Positions 28,129 through 37,091 of a stretch of 64,000 nucleotides of DNA are shown here, piece after piece. Numbering within the stretch: the first letter of the stretch is position 1; every line of letters begins with the position of its first letter. This stretch comes from Geitlerinema sp. PCC 7407 (lineage in GTDB: Bacteria > Cyanobacteriota > Cyanobacteriia > PCC-7407), in assembly GCF_000317045.1 (NCBI RefSeq), contig NC_019703.1:794501-858500 (forward strand), given 5' to 3'. A program made the translations under genes and the position numbers. The notes below the pieces were generated by a model that ran no database searches, was not told where the DNA came from, and worked only from the letters and a program-made list of their open reading frames with translations.

Positions 28129-29056
28129 AGGTTACTTGATTAAGCCACCAATATTTGTCAAATCCTTTGAAGAAGCTGGGAATGAGGTAGCACCAAACGG
28201 TACAACCCTCACAGACAGGAAGCGTGCCTTGGGTTTGACGAAATTCTTCCACTTGTTCAGATTGCTTGTACAGCTCATACAGGCGTCCTTCGATGGGGAC
28301 CGCTTGCTGAGAAAAGTGGTAGCACGGCAGCAGAATCTCGTTGTTAGGCGAGATGGCAATTACCGCGTCAACTGCTTTGCAGCGGGGATTCTTGACGTCG
28401 TTACCGCCAGCTTCGATAAAGGCTAATGCAGCCTTATTGTATCCAAGATTGTCGTATTTCTTTGCAGCAGCTTCGATCGCCCGCACCATGTCGGGGGTAG
28501 GGTTTTTCTTATTGTTGTAGTTGCTATGGGCTGTGAAGGCAGGGTTGAGCCAGATGCGCGCTCCCAAACGCTGACCGAGTTCTGCGACTTCGCCAATCCG
28601 CTCATAGTTTTGGGCGGTGACGGTGTGGTTGAGAACGGGATATTCACCCAGGTGTTTGGCGATGCGGACGGACTCGACTAGGGTGTCAAAGATTTTGACG
28701 CCGCGGGACTGATCGTGGGTTTCGGCGTCGCCGCCATCGAGGGAGAAGTTGAGGAAGTCAACGAGGCCCTGAATTTCTTTGGCGCGCTTGGGATAAAGAA
28801 TGGTGTTGGTGGTCATGCTGGTCACGAAGCCCAGCTTTTTGGCCTCTGTGTAGATCTGAGGCACGTCCTCTCGCAGGAGGGGTTCGCCTCCGGTAAAGTC
28901 GATATATTTGACCCCTAGGCGCTTGAGATCGCGCAGGTTTTCTTGGATGTTTTCAAAGGTTGCTTCTTTTCCGGGTTCGATGGACCAGATATCACAGAAG
29001 TGACACCGAGCGTTGCAGCGGTAGGTCAGATAGTAGTTCGCAACCAGGGGAGGCAT
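28082..29056 (-). CDS. Radical SAM protein with C-terminal cysteine cluster
   Basis: The 324-residue protein has the radical SAM cluster motif CNARCHFC (C14, C18, C21), the GGEPLLREDV motif that binds the SAM amino group, and a C-terminal cysteine group (CEGCTVWC) like those that bind an auxiliary cluster in SPASM/twitch proteins. Family relatives include HpnH-like and MoaA-like enzymes. The substrate is unknown. It is followed with overlap by the glucolipid synthase gene, which hints at a lipid-linked or membrane-linked role, but that is inference. The start is ATG at 29056. Confidence 0.85.
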   Translation of the reverse strand: MPPLVANYYLTYRCNARCHFCDIWSIEPGKEATFENIQENLRDLKRLGVKYIDFTGGEPLLREDVPQIYTEAKKLGFVTSMTTNTILYPKRAKEIQGLVDFLNFSLDGGDAETHDQSRGVKIFDTLVESVRIAKHLGEYPVLNHTVTAQNYERIGEVAELGQRLGARIWLNPAFTAHSNYNNKKNPTPDMVRAIEAAAKKYDNLGYNKAALAFIEAGGNDVKNPRCKAVDAVIAISPNNEILLPCYHFSQQAVPIEGRLYELYKQSEQVEEFRQTQGTLPVCEGCTVWCYLIPSFFKGFDKYWWLNQVTYAGEFLARKRFLQRA

Positions 29057-29414
29057 GGTCTTCTCGGATAGGGTCTTCCATTCAGAATAGGGAATTTTGA
29101 CTCAAAATCAACTGAAGATGTGAGAGCGATCGCTCTTTGGAAGGCTTGCTGGGTGACAATCGAGGGTGGACGAAATTGATCGCTTTTTTTCGGCAGATCT
29201 CTCTGTAGTGCTGTTATTGCAGCGGATCTTCGAGGGAATACTACCGCTAGCAGAGTTGTTCTACGGGCTCCCGTGGAGTCTAGGTCAATCCTCAAGGATA
29301 GGAACGGCGTATGATTGCAGGGGCAACGCAGCCATCCTGGTGGGATGGCGCTCCTCACCATCCCGTCTTGTCCCATCATCTGCCGATTCTGAGGACTCGT
29401 AAGGAAACAGAAGC
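29057..29414. other. Divergent spacer
   Basis: The stretch lies between the radical SAM gene and the EbsA-like gene and must hold both promoters. A short CCATCC/GGGATGG hairpin lies near 29331-29347. I see no gene. Confidence 0.45.
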
Positions 29415-29789
29415 ATGTCTCTTGACCAACTTCAGCCTGCCGAAAGCGGGAAAGTTAACGTTTACATGCCCTACTACAACGGCGCGAAGCGCAACATGCT
29501 GCCGTTGGCGATCAGTCTTTATCAGCAGGGCTCTTTGGAAGGGCAGCGCAAGATTGAAGGTGGCAGCAGTATTCCCTTTGTAGCGACGTGGTTTGTGTCG
29601 ACGCTGCCGGCGGATCTAACGCGGTGTCGTTTGCAGTTCGACGGCAATGTGGAGCTGAGCTACGAGATTATGATGGCGAATTTTGAGTTCATCGACTATC
29701 TCATTGATGTTTTGATGAGCTATCGCCGTACTCACAGCGCTGACTTTTCTCAAGGGTTCTATCGTAAGCTGCTGCATCTCGATGAGTAG
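29415..29789 (+). CDS. EbsA-like conserved cyanobacterial protein
   Basis: The 124-residue protein begins MSLDQLQPAESGKVNVYMPYY and contains RNMLPLAISLYQQGSLEGQR, IPFVATWFVSTLPADL and a conserved ANFEFIDYLIDVL helix. It resembles the cyanobacterial EbsA family, a partner of the pilus ATPase PilB and Hfq in Synechococcus elongatus needed for type IV pilus assembly and biofilm suppression. I base this on remembered family features, not on a search. An AAGGAAAC binding site precedes the ATG. No pil genes are nearby. Four other rightward genes follow. Confidence 0.6.
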   Translation: MSLDQLQPAESGKVNVYMPYYNGAKRNMLPLAISLYQQGSLEGQRKIEGGSSIPFVATWFVSTLPADLTRCRLQFDGNVELSYEIMMANFEFIDYLIDVLMSYRRTHSADFSQGFYRKLLHLDE

Positions 29790-30080
29790 GGTCGCAGCGG
29801 GTTTGTGGGCGCTGAAGTGAGCGGCATTTTGGGGCGATCGCGTTTTTCGAGAACCGAGGTGACACCAGCCTTTGAAGGGCTGGGTGCGCCTTGGGGATGG
29901 AGAGGGCGATCGCTTTTGTGTGGGGGCGTGGATGCCTGAGGGGCGATCGCTGCGCTCCCCCTGCTTCGGCGCAATGGTTTGTTGGGCAAAGAGTGTGTCA
30001 GTCTATGATAGAAAGCTAAGAAAGCTAAACCAAACGCCAATCAGCGTAAAGTCCAATCGCGTACGAGCAGGAGTAGGGGC

Positions 30081-31178
30081 GTGCCAGAGTCCAATCAATA
30101 TTTACTCGTAGGATCGACCGAAGCCTATAGCGGTAAGTCGGCCATGATCCTTGGCATTGCAAACCAGTTGCGGACGTGCGGGTTGGAAATCGCCTACGGC
30201 AAGCCGATTGGGACGTGCTTTGCAGAGGCAGCCGATAGCAAGGGCGCGCTCGTGGATGAGGATGTGCTGTTTGTTGCCGAGACGCTGGAGCTGAGCCCCG
30301 ATCGCCTGCGGCCAACGCTGCTGCCCCTCGATACGGCAGCTCTGGAGCGGCGGATCGGCGGTGAAGATACGACGCTGTATTCTGAAAAGCTGGCGCAGTC
30401 GTTCCAGGCTCAGGGTGAGGACTTGGTGCTGCTGGAGGGGCCGGGTACCCTCGATGAAGGCCGCCTTTTTGAGCTGTCGCTGCCCCAGATGGCAGAGACG
30501 ATGAATGCGCCAGTGCTGCTGGTGGCTCGCTTTATTTTGGCGTCGACGGTGGACACGCTGATGGCGGCGCGGGAGCGTCTGGGCGATCGCCTGCTGGGAG
30601 TGCTGCTCAACGATGTGCCCCGCGATCAGCTGGAGTTTGTGCAGTCTTCGGTGTGCCCGTTCCTCGAGGCGCGAGGGATTCCGGTGTTTGGGACGTTCCC
30701 CCGCAGTTCGCTGCTGCGCAGCGTGAGCGTGGCGGAGCTGGTGAAGAAGCTGGATGCAGAGGTGCTGTGTCGGGGCGATCGCCTGGACTTGATGGTCGAG
30801 AGTCTGACCATCGGGGCGATGAATGTGAATTCGGCGCTGAAATATTTTCGCAAGGGCCGCAATATGGCGGTGGTGACGGGGGGCGATCGCACGGATATTC
30901 AGCTGGCTGCCCTGGAGACGTCCACCCAGTGCCTGATCCTGACGGGCCATCTGCCGCCGGTGCCGATGATTTTGAGCCGAGCAGAAGATCTGGAAATTCC
31001 GATCTTGTCGGTGGATCTCGATACCCTCACCACGGTAGAAATTATTGACCAGGCGTTTGGTCAGGTGCGCCTCCAGGAGCCAGCCAAGGTCGAGCACGTG
31101 TTTCGCATGATGGGCGAGCATCTCGACTGCGATCGCCTGCTGCAAAACCTGGGTCTGCGAACCAAGGTCGCGCTCTAA
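30081..31178 (+). CDS. BioD-like/DRTGG phosphotransacetylase-family protein
   Basis: The 365-residue protein has an N-terminal P-loop dethiobiotin-synthetase-like domain (LLVGSTEAYSGKSAMILGIA) and a C-terminal DRTGG-type domain with MAVVTGGDRTDIQLAALETS. The same two parts occur at the N-terminus of some bacterial phosphotransacetylases, but the acetyltransferase domain is absent here. Stand-alone versions are widespread in cyanobacteria and may be regulators or sensors. The GTG start at 30081 has an AGGAGTAGG-type binding site. A terminator-like hairpin at 31222-31260 follows. Confidence 0.82.
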   Translation: MPESNQYLLVGSTEAYSGKSAMILGIANQLRTCGLEIAYGKPIGTCFAEAADSKGALVDEDVLFVAETLELSPDRLRPTLLPLDTAALERRIGGEDTTLYSEKLAQSFQAQGEDLVLLEGPGTLDEGRLFELSLPQMAETMNAPVLLVARFILASTVDTLMAARERLGDRLLGVLLNDVPRDQLEFVQSSVCPFLEARGIPVFGTFPRSSLLRSVSVAELVKKLDAEVLCRGDRLDLMVESLTIGAMNVNSALKYFRKGRNMAVVTGGDRTDIQLAALETSTQCLILTGHLPPVPMILSRAEDLEIPILSVDLDTLTTVEIIDQAFGQVRLQEPAKVEHVFRMMGEHLDCDRLLQNLGLRTKVAL

Positions 31179-31221
31179 AATCGCCCAGATTTTGCTCTAC
31201 ATTGCTCAAAAATCTTCTCTC

Positions 31222-31260
31222 ACCCGACCTCGACGGCAATTGCAATCAGGGTCGGGTTTG
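31222..31260 (+). terminator. Terminator-like hairpin
   Basis: ACCCGACC (31222-31229) pairs with GGTCGGGT (31250-31257) around a 20-nt loop, with TTT at the end. It lies about 45 bp after the DRTGG-protein gene and shortly before the next start, so it may only partly terminate. Confidence 0.55.
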
Positions 31261-31295
31261 CTACAATAGCGAGGTTGTTCAGCGCAGTTTCGGCT

Positions 31296-31799
31296 TTGAG
31301 CCAGTCTATCGACATCCCTAAGGTCGACGAGTTTCTTCAGGAGCTAGCAGCGATTCAGCAGTCTGGTTCTAAGCGAATCGCATTGCTGGGTTCTCGTCAC
31401 GTCCCCATCACCCACCAGCAGCTCATCGAAATGATGAGCTACGCCCTGGTCCTGTCCGGCAACCGCTTGATCACCTCGGGTGCAACGGGCACCAACTCCG
31501 CCGCAATTCGGGGGGCCATGCGAGCTGACCCCAACTTGCTGACGGTGATTTTGCCCCAGAGCCTTGCTCGGCAGCCTCGCGAATCTCGTGAGCAGCTAGA
31601 GCAGGTTATGCACTTGGTCGAAAACTCCAGCAATGACAATCTGTCTCTGGCCGAGGCGAGCTCTCTGTGCAACCAGGAGATTGTCTCTCGCTGTCAGCAG
31701 CTCATCTGCTTTGCTTTCCACGACAGCACGACGCTGCTCCAAACCTGTCGTCTGGCCGAGGATCAGCGCAAGCTAGTGACGCTGTTCTACTTTGACTGA
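31296..31799 (+). CDS. DprA-like Rossmann-fold conserved protein
   Basis: The 167-residue protein has a Rossmann-like core. SKRIALLGSRHVPITHQQLI and SGNRLITSGATGTNSAAIRGA resemble the nucleotide-binding loop of the DprA/LOG superfamily. Related cyanobacterial proteins are uncharacterised. The start is not ATG: I use the TTG at 31296, which yields MSQSIDIPKVDEFL; a TTG at 31275 would add seven residues. The gene is rightward, between the DRTGG protein and a MAPEG gene. Confidence 0.7.
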   Translation: MSQSIDIPKVDEFLQELAAIQQSGSKRIALLGSRHVPITHQQLIEMMSYALVLSGNRLITSGATGTNSAAIRGAMRADPNLLTVILPQSLARQPRESREQLEQVMHLVENSSNDNLSLAEASSLCNQEIVSRCQQLICFAFHDSTTLLQTCRLAEDQRKLVTLFYFD

Positions 31800-31847
31800 T
31801 TTGACTAAGGTCTCTTGGGCGATCGCCTTCTTATCTTTTTGGCGTTT

Positions 31848-32270
31848 ATGAGTTTCTCTGAGATCCCCGTTTCGGCGACGCTGCTAATTGCGATCGCCGG
31901 AGCTGCTGCGCTCGTCTACTTCCCGTTTTTGGCAGTGGCGGTGGCCCGCGTGACCGTGGGCTACGACATGTCGGCGCCCCGCGCAATGTTTGACAAGCTG
32001 CCGCCCTACGCCCAGCGAGCAACCTGGGCCCACCAAAATTCCTTCGAGTCCTTTGCGCTGTTTGCGGCTGCGGCGCTGGTTGCCTACGTGGCCTCTGTGA
32101 CATCGCCCCTGGCAGCCCAAGCGGCCTTGGCGTATCTGGCGGCGCGCTTTTTCTACTCGGTCTTTTACATCCTGAATATTCCGCTGCTGCGATCGCTGAT
32201 GTTTGCCGTTGGCTCTGGGGCGATCGTGACGCTGTTTGGCTTGGCCCTAACAACTTCGCTGCCCCACTAG
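31848..32270 (+). CDS. MAPEG family membrane protein
   Basis: The 140-residue protein has four hydrophobic helices and the MAPEG pattern: polar residues after helix 1, ATWAHQNSFESFALFAAAAL for helix 2, and AARFFYSVFYILNIPLLRSL near helix 4. MAPEG proteins include microsomal glutathione transferases and leukotriene synthases. The bacterial members are mostly of unknown substrate. I start at the ATG at 31848, though an in-frame start at 31815 exists. Confidence 0.85.
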   Translation: MSFSEIPVSATLLIAIAGAAALVYFPFLAVAVARVTVGYDMSAPRAMFDKLPPYAQRATWAHQNSFESFALFAAAALVAYVASVTSPLAAQAALAYLAARFFYSVFYILNIPLLRSLMFAVGSGAIVTLFGLALTTSLPH

Positions 32271-32396
32271 GCCTTGCCCCGCCGCCATTGCGAGGAGACT
32301 CGCTTCCTGGGACAATGACTGCGACGGCCCGTCAGCACAGGGTTTCGCTAGACGAGGCCCTCAGTCTGGGTTTGACGTTCGTTTTTGTCTTTAGCT

Positions 32397-32888
32397 ATGG
32401 CTTCTACTTATTCCTTTGATATCGTCAGCGATTTTGACCGTCAGGAGCTAGTCAACGCCATTGACCAGACCACGCGAGAAATTGGGACGCGCTACGACCT
32501 CAAAGACACCAAAACCACCCTTGAGCTGGGCGAGGACGAAATCACGGTCAACACTGACAGCGAATTCACCCTCACCGCCGTGCATACGATTTTGCAAACC
32601 AAGGCGGCCAAACGGAATTTGGCGCTGAAGATCTTTGACTATGGCAAGGTCGAGTCGGCCAGCGGCAACCGAGTGCGCCAAGTGATCAAGCTCCAGCGTG
32701 GTATCAGCCAAGAGATCGCCAAAAAAATCTCCAAGCTGATCCGCGACGAATTTAAGAAAATCCAGGCATCGATCCAGGGAGATGCGGTGCGAGTCAGCGC
32801 CAAATCCAAAGACGAGCTGCAGCTGGTGATCCAGCGCCTGAAGCAGGAAGACCTGCCTGTGCCGCTACAGTTCACGAACTACCGCTAG
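32397..32888 (+). CDS. yajQ: YajQ-family nucleotide-binding protein
   Basis: The 163-residue protein carries two ferredoxin-like domains with the family features [19 protein letters not shown] at the start, [20 protein letters not shown] and the end [12 protein letters not shown]. YajQ proteins bind nucleic acids, and one member is a cyclic di-GMP receptor in Xanthomonas. I start at the ATG at 32397. Its stop overlaps that of the convergent CPXCG gene in a CTAG. Confidence 0.93.
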   Translation: MASTYSFDIVSDFDRQELVNAIDQTTREIGTRYDLKDTKTTLELGEDEITVNTDSEFTLTAVHTILQTKAAKRNLALKIFDYGKVESASGNRVRQVIKLQRGISQEIAKKISKLIRDEFKKIQASIQGDAVRVSAKSKDELQLVIQRLKQEDLPVPLQFTNYR

Positions 32889-33073
32889 CCTTCGTAGTCG
32901 CTGTCGATCTCGATATCCAGCGTGTCTTCGTCGATGCGGATGTAGAGGATATTGGGACGACAGCAGATCTGGCAGTCCTCGACGTAGGACTGCTGGTTGC
33001 CAGCGCTCAGGTCGATAAACGTGGTGTTGGGTTCACCACAGTAGGCGCAGAAGAATTCTGCTGTGTTCTGCAT
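32885..33073 (-). CDS. CPXCG motif-containing cysteine-rich protein
   Basis: The 62-residue protein has two Cys pairs, C-x2-C in FFCAYCGEP and C-x2-CC in EDCQICCRP, making a zinc-ribbon-like site, and ends with an acidic tail ([13 protein letters not shown]). It fits the small CPXCG family common in bacteria with unknown role. Its stop overlaps the yajQ stop. It lies just downstream of a radical SAM gene on the same strand, about 40 bp away, and may be co-transcribed with it. Confidence 0.8.
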   Translation of the reverse strand: MQNTAEFFCAYCGEPNTTFIDLSAGNQQSYVEDCQICCRPNILYIRIDEDTLDIEIDSDYEG

Positions 33074-33115
33074 AGGGATTGGATTTCGGCGAAAAGATTG
33101 GCAAAACGAGAAAAA

Positions 33116-34759
33116 TTAGGGAGCGATCAGACGGCGGGCGTCGTTGCTGGGAAACAGGGCGATCGCGCTCTCGAGGTGCTTGCGCAGGGTCGCGACGGGC
33201 AGCGGTCCTTGGAGGTGGCTCCAGGGCAAGACCTGGTCAGTGTCCCAGTCCTCGTGAATATAGAAGGCTAGGTCCGGCAGCTGGCCGCGAAGGGTTTTGG
33301 CGGCGCGACGGTAGCTGCCCAGTGTATCGCCAAACTCCCGGGTGAGCACCAGTAGTTTTGCGAGGCGGCGATCGCCCCGGGAAATCAGCGCCTGAATCAC
33401 AGACCAGTTATAGCTTTCGGGCCGAAAGTCGATGCCGTGGGAGCGCAGCTGCTTTTGCAGGAGCTTGAGGCGTTTCTCGGCCTCGGGATTGACGCCAAAC
33501 CACTGAAAGGGCGTGTGGGCTTTGGGGACAAAGGTGCTGCATCCCAGGGTGAGGCGCAAACCGGGAGCCGCTTTTTTCAGGCTTTTCATCAGGCTGACGG
33601 TGTCCTCGATGTCTTCGAGGGTTTCGCCGGGAATGCCGGCCATACCGTAGAGCTTGAGGGCGCTCAGGCCGCCCGCTTTGGCGTTGATGGCCGCTTGGGC
33701 GATCGCCTCTTGGTCCAGCTTTTTGTTAATGATCATCCGCAGGCGCTCAGAACCGCTCTCGATGGCGATCGTAATCGAGCGGCTGTCCCGCTTGACGAGG
33801 GTTTCGGCGAGTTTCTGGGTGACGGTGTTGGTGCGCACCGAAGCGATGCTGAGGCGAACGTGGTCGTACTCGGGGCGAGCAATAAAGTCCAGCAGCTCCT
33901 CAAACTCGGGGTGCTGGGTGACCGAGGCCCCGAGCAGGCCAATGCGATCGGTGACGGTGAGGCCTTGGGCGATCGCCGGTAGGAGCGCGTCTTCTAGGCT
34001 GGCGGTCCGGAAGGGCAAAGTGAGGTAGCTCGCCAGACAAAAGCGACACATCTCGGGGCAGCTCCGCACGACCTCGACCATGTAGATGTTTTCCCAGGCC
34101 GATTTTTCGGTGACCACCGTGGATGTGGACAGCACGTTACCCCGGTAGGTTTGCTTCTGCACCGTGGCCGGGATCTCGCTGTCGACGGGCGCGATCGCCT
34201 GAATCGGGCCATCCGGCGTTTCGTAGGTGACTTCGTACAGAGCTGGCACATAGACCCCGGGCACCTGGGCCAAGCGCCGCAGCTTGGTTGAGCGGTCTGC
34301 GTGACGAATGCCTTTGTAAGCCTCGATGAAGTCCCCTAGCAGGGTTTCGCCGTCCCCTAGCAGCACCACATCAAAGAACTCGGCAAAGGGCTCGGGGTTC
34401 GCGGTCAGGACGGGACCCCCACCAAAAATCAGGGGATCGCGATCGCTGCGATCTTTGGCCCAGATGGCAATGCCCAGAGACTCCAGCATCGCCAAGATAT
34501 TCACGTAGTCCAGCTCCCAGGAGACCGAAAAGCCCAGCAGTTCTGGTTCGCTCGGCAGCGCTTCGGCGCGATCGGTAAACAGCCGACGCACGTCTACATC
34601 GGCCCGACTGGCCAGGGTCGCCCACACCACCTGATATCCCAAGCTGGTGATCCCCACGGTGTATTCATTGGGAAACGCAAAGATCGTCGGGATCGCATCG
34701 GGCTGGGGCTGCGCAGGATCAAACAGCAGCCGTTCGGCGGCAAACACAGAATCTGTCAC
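33116..34759 (-). CDS. Radical SAM protein with N-terminal B12-binding-type domain
   Basis: The 547-residue protein has an N-terminal Rossmann-like region that resembles the cobalamin-binding domain of this family (LLGFSVSWELDYVNILAML, GGGPVLTANPEPFAEF). The radical SAM cluster motif CPEMCRFC follows at C234, C238 and C241. A C-terminal helical domain follows. Related proteins (the TIGR03960 type) are widespread and mostly uncharacterised. I see no DxHxxG motif to prove cobalamin binding. It lies upstream of the CPXCG gene on the same strand. Confidence 0.85.
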   Translation of the reverse strand: MTDSVFAAERLLFDPAQPQPDAIPTIFAFPNEYTVGITSLGYQVVWATLASRADVDVRRLFTDRAEALPSEPELLGFSVSWELDYVNILAMLESLGIAIWAKDRSDRDPLIFGGGPVLTANPEPFAEFFDVVLLGDGETLLGDFIEAYKGIRHADRSTKLRRLAQVPGVYVPALYEVTYETPDGPIQAIAPVDSEIPATVQKQTYRGNVLSTSTVVTEKSAWENIYMVEVVRSCPEMCRFCLASYLTLPFRTASLEDALLPAIAQGLTVTDRIGLLGASVTQHPEFEELLDFIARPEYDHVRLSIASVRTNTVTQKLAETLVKRDSRSITIAIESGSERLRMIINKKLDQEAIAQAAINAKAGGLSALKLYGMAGIPGETLEDIEDTVSLMKSLKKAAPGLRLTLGCSTFVPKAHTPFQWFGVNPEAEKRLKLLQKQLRSHGIDFRPESYNWSVIQALISRGDRRLAKLLVLTREFGDTLGSYRRAAKTLRGQLPDLAFYIHEDWDTDQVLPWSHLQGPLPVATLRKHLESAIALFPSNDARRLIAP

Positions 34760-35251
34760 GGGGTAAAAACCTGAAATGCTCGATTGGGAAACGGTCGTCA
34801 GTGAGGCGAGTCCAGCCCAGGCTGTTTGCAGCGTCAGCCCATGGCTGGAAGCTATCTCGCTAGAGGACAGCGCTACTGCTTCAGGCCCGCCTCAGCGGGC
34901 TAGAAGAACCATTTTTTACAAAATTTTAACAACCTTCGCTGAACATTGCGGATTTCTTTGGCAGCGCTAGAAGGAAGGGAGAGAAGCTGCCGTTGTTCAT
35001 TTCGTCTTGTTTTGGTGACACAACGATAAAAACACGGAATTTTTACGCTGCGTGAAATTACGCTAGTTGAAAACACTGATCAAATAACCGATCAATATCA
35101 AATTCTGTCCTGGAAACCTGGGACAATACGGAATCTTTCCCGGGATGCAGAGGGATAGGCTGAGGGTAGCAATTCCCTTGACTGTTCGCCGTCAAGCGCG
35201 ACTTTGCTCCTTGCAGATGCGCCCCCGAGAAGATGGAGTTCTCTTGTCCTT
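34760..35251. other. Divergent spacer
   Basis: No gene is convincing. A GCCCGC/GCGGGC hairpin with a 4-nt loop sits at 34885-34900, followed by an AT-rich stretch. Promoters for the radical SAM gene (leftward) and the TPR gene (rightward) must be here. Confidence 0.45.
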
Positions 35252-36358
35252 ATGACAGGTACACATCATTCCCCGGTTTCAAAGTTGACCTCCAGTCCAA
35301 ATGACGGATCTGAGAGTTCATTAATCCGGGAAACCTTGACGAGTCCGATGGAGGCTGAGGAAAGTGGACCCCCGGGGTCGGAGGCGATCGTCACGCCAGA
35401 GCCTCACCACAGTGAATCGCCGAGTTGCCGCGCCCAGGCCCATCAACTCCTTCGTCAAGCCCTCGATCAAGGGGAATCTCAGTTTGGGGCGGCGCTGCGC
35501 TCCTATGAGGAGGCGCTCCGTCTGTTTCGGCTCTTGCAGGACAAGGCTGGCGAAGCGCTGGCGCTCAAGGGCTTGAGTAATCTGCGCTACAACCTAAAGG
35601 ACTACGGCGCGGTCATCACGCTGGCGGAGCAGTACCGAGATGCCTGTGTTCAGCTGAGCGATCGCCGGGGTGAGGCGCGAGCGCTGAGTTTGCTGGGCAA
35701 TGCCTATCGCCACCTGAATGATTTCGGCCGGTCTATCCACTGCCAAAAGCAAAGTCTGACGATCGCGAGTCAGGAGGGCGATCGCCGACTGGAAGCGGCG
35801 GCGCTGAATAATTTGGGCCTGGTCTACAAGGCGCTGGCTGATTTGGACCAGGCCATTGCCTACCAGCAGCAAAGTTTGGTGCTGGCCCAGGAGCTGGGCG
35901 ATCGCGAAGTAGAAAGCCAGGTTCTGCGCAACTTGAGTAATGCCTTTCATGCCCTGGGCGACTACGACAAAACCGTTGATTATCAGGAGCAGCGACTGGC
36001 GATCGCCCGAGAGATTGGCAACTCCGCCCTGACCCTGCAAATCCTGCGCAATCTCGAAACGGCCTGCTATACCTTGGGCGACTACCCTAAAGCGGTGTTC
36101 TACGCCCAGCAGCGGTGCGACATTGCCCACCAGATTCAGGATCTGCGGGCCGAAGAGCAGGCCCTGGGCAGCCTGGGGATTGCCTACGATGCCCAAGAAA
36201 ACTATGCCAAGGCGGTGGAGTGCTACGAGCGGCGACTGGCGATCGCCCGCCAGCTCAAGGACACCCGCGTCGAGCGCCAGACCCTCAGCAGTCTGCGTAT
36301 TGCCTGCTTCGCGATCGGCGACTATGCCAAAGCAACGGAGTATGAGCAGCAGCTCTAG
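35252..36358 (+). CDS. Tetratricopeptide repeat protein of the 40-residue type
   Basis: The 368-residue protein has a polar Ser/Thr-rich start and then about six to seven TPR units with a period near 40 residues (LxxxGDxxxEAxxLxNLxxAYxxLGDYxxAxxYxQQxLAIA). The longer period is typical of Rapsyn/LGN-like TPR proteins that bind peptide partners or signalling proteins. The best units begin around residues 110, 150, 190, 230, 270 and 310. I start at the ATG at 35252; a start at 35204 is possible. No partner gene is adjacent. Confidence 0.85.
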   Translation: MTGTHHSPVSKLTSSPNDGSESSLIRETLTSPMEAEESGPPGSEAIVTPEPHHSESPSCRAQAHQLLRQALDQGESQFGAALRSYEEALRLFRLLQDKAGEALALKGLSNLRYNLKDYGAVITLAEQYRDACVQLSDRRGEARALSLLGNAYRHLNDFGRSIHCQKQSLTIASQEGDRRLEAAALNNLGLVYKALADLDQAIAYQQQSLVLAQELGDREVESQVLRNLSNAFHALGDYDKTVDYQEQRLAIAREIGNSALTLQILRNLETACYTLGDYPKAVFYAQQRCDIAHQIQDLRAEEQALGSLGIAYDAQENYAKAVECYERRLAIARQLKDTRVERQTLSSLRIACFAIGDYAKATEYEQQL

Positions 36359-37091
36359 AGGACTGATGCTGCGTGACTGGCGCGTCAAAACGGCGATCGC
36401 CCCCGGCCAAGGGTGAAACCGCTGAGTCAAAGTACTTAGCGATCGCCCCAAAAATCGCCCCGATCGGGCCTCTAGCCAAAAAATTGATCATTTTTAACAA
36501 AGCGCTTGTTTTTGCGGCTCAGGTCTAGCGCGGGTTGGGGATCGCAGACAAAACGCGATCGCTGTGAATCGGCTTAGGTTCAGCGCGATCCCCAGATTTC
36601 GTTCTGAAAGCCTCTCTCCGTCAGGCTTTCAGTGCGCGATCGCCTTTTCAGCAAAATTCGTCCTCCGCATTTATGCTCAGGCTCGCTGGCAATGTCCCGG
36701 CGAAATTTTGCTTTTTTGTTTTTTGTACTGACTTTTATAAAAAACAAGGCTAAAAACTCAATTAAATTGTTTTTTGAGCTTTCAAAGACTTTGAGCTCTT
36801 CAAAAACTGATTGCACTGTTTTTCTAAGCGCTAAAAGTGCTGTTTACTATCCTGTTTCGCTTCCAGCGGCTTTCACTCTGACCCGGAGTTGCACAATAAT
36901 GACTCTCAACCGCCCCTCGAGGTCGGCCGCAATTGCTCAGTCACCCCCAGCGTCCCCACCCCCTCAAGGGCGATCGCGCGCCGGATTTCACCCTTCACAT
37001 CAGCAGCAATTGCTCCCCTCGACCCCACCACAGCGACTTCCCATCTCACCCGAATTTGGCAGTCGAGATCGATTTTTAGGAGAGGAAACAC
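36359..37091. other. Long spacer and leader of chlL
   Basis: The stretch before chlL is over 700 bp, with a strongly AT-rich block around 36700-36850 in an otherwise GC-rich region. No gene is convincing; a rightward open frame at 36632-37129 overlaps chlL and looks like chance. Promoters or redox- and light-responsive control sites for chlL are expected here. I see no motif I can name. Confidence 0.5.
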
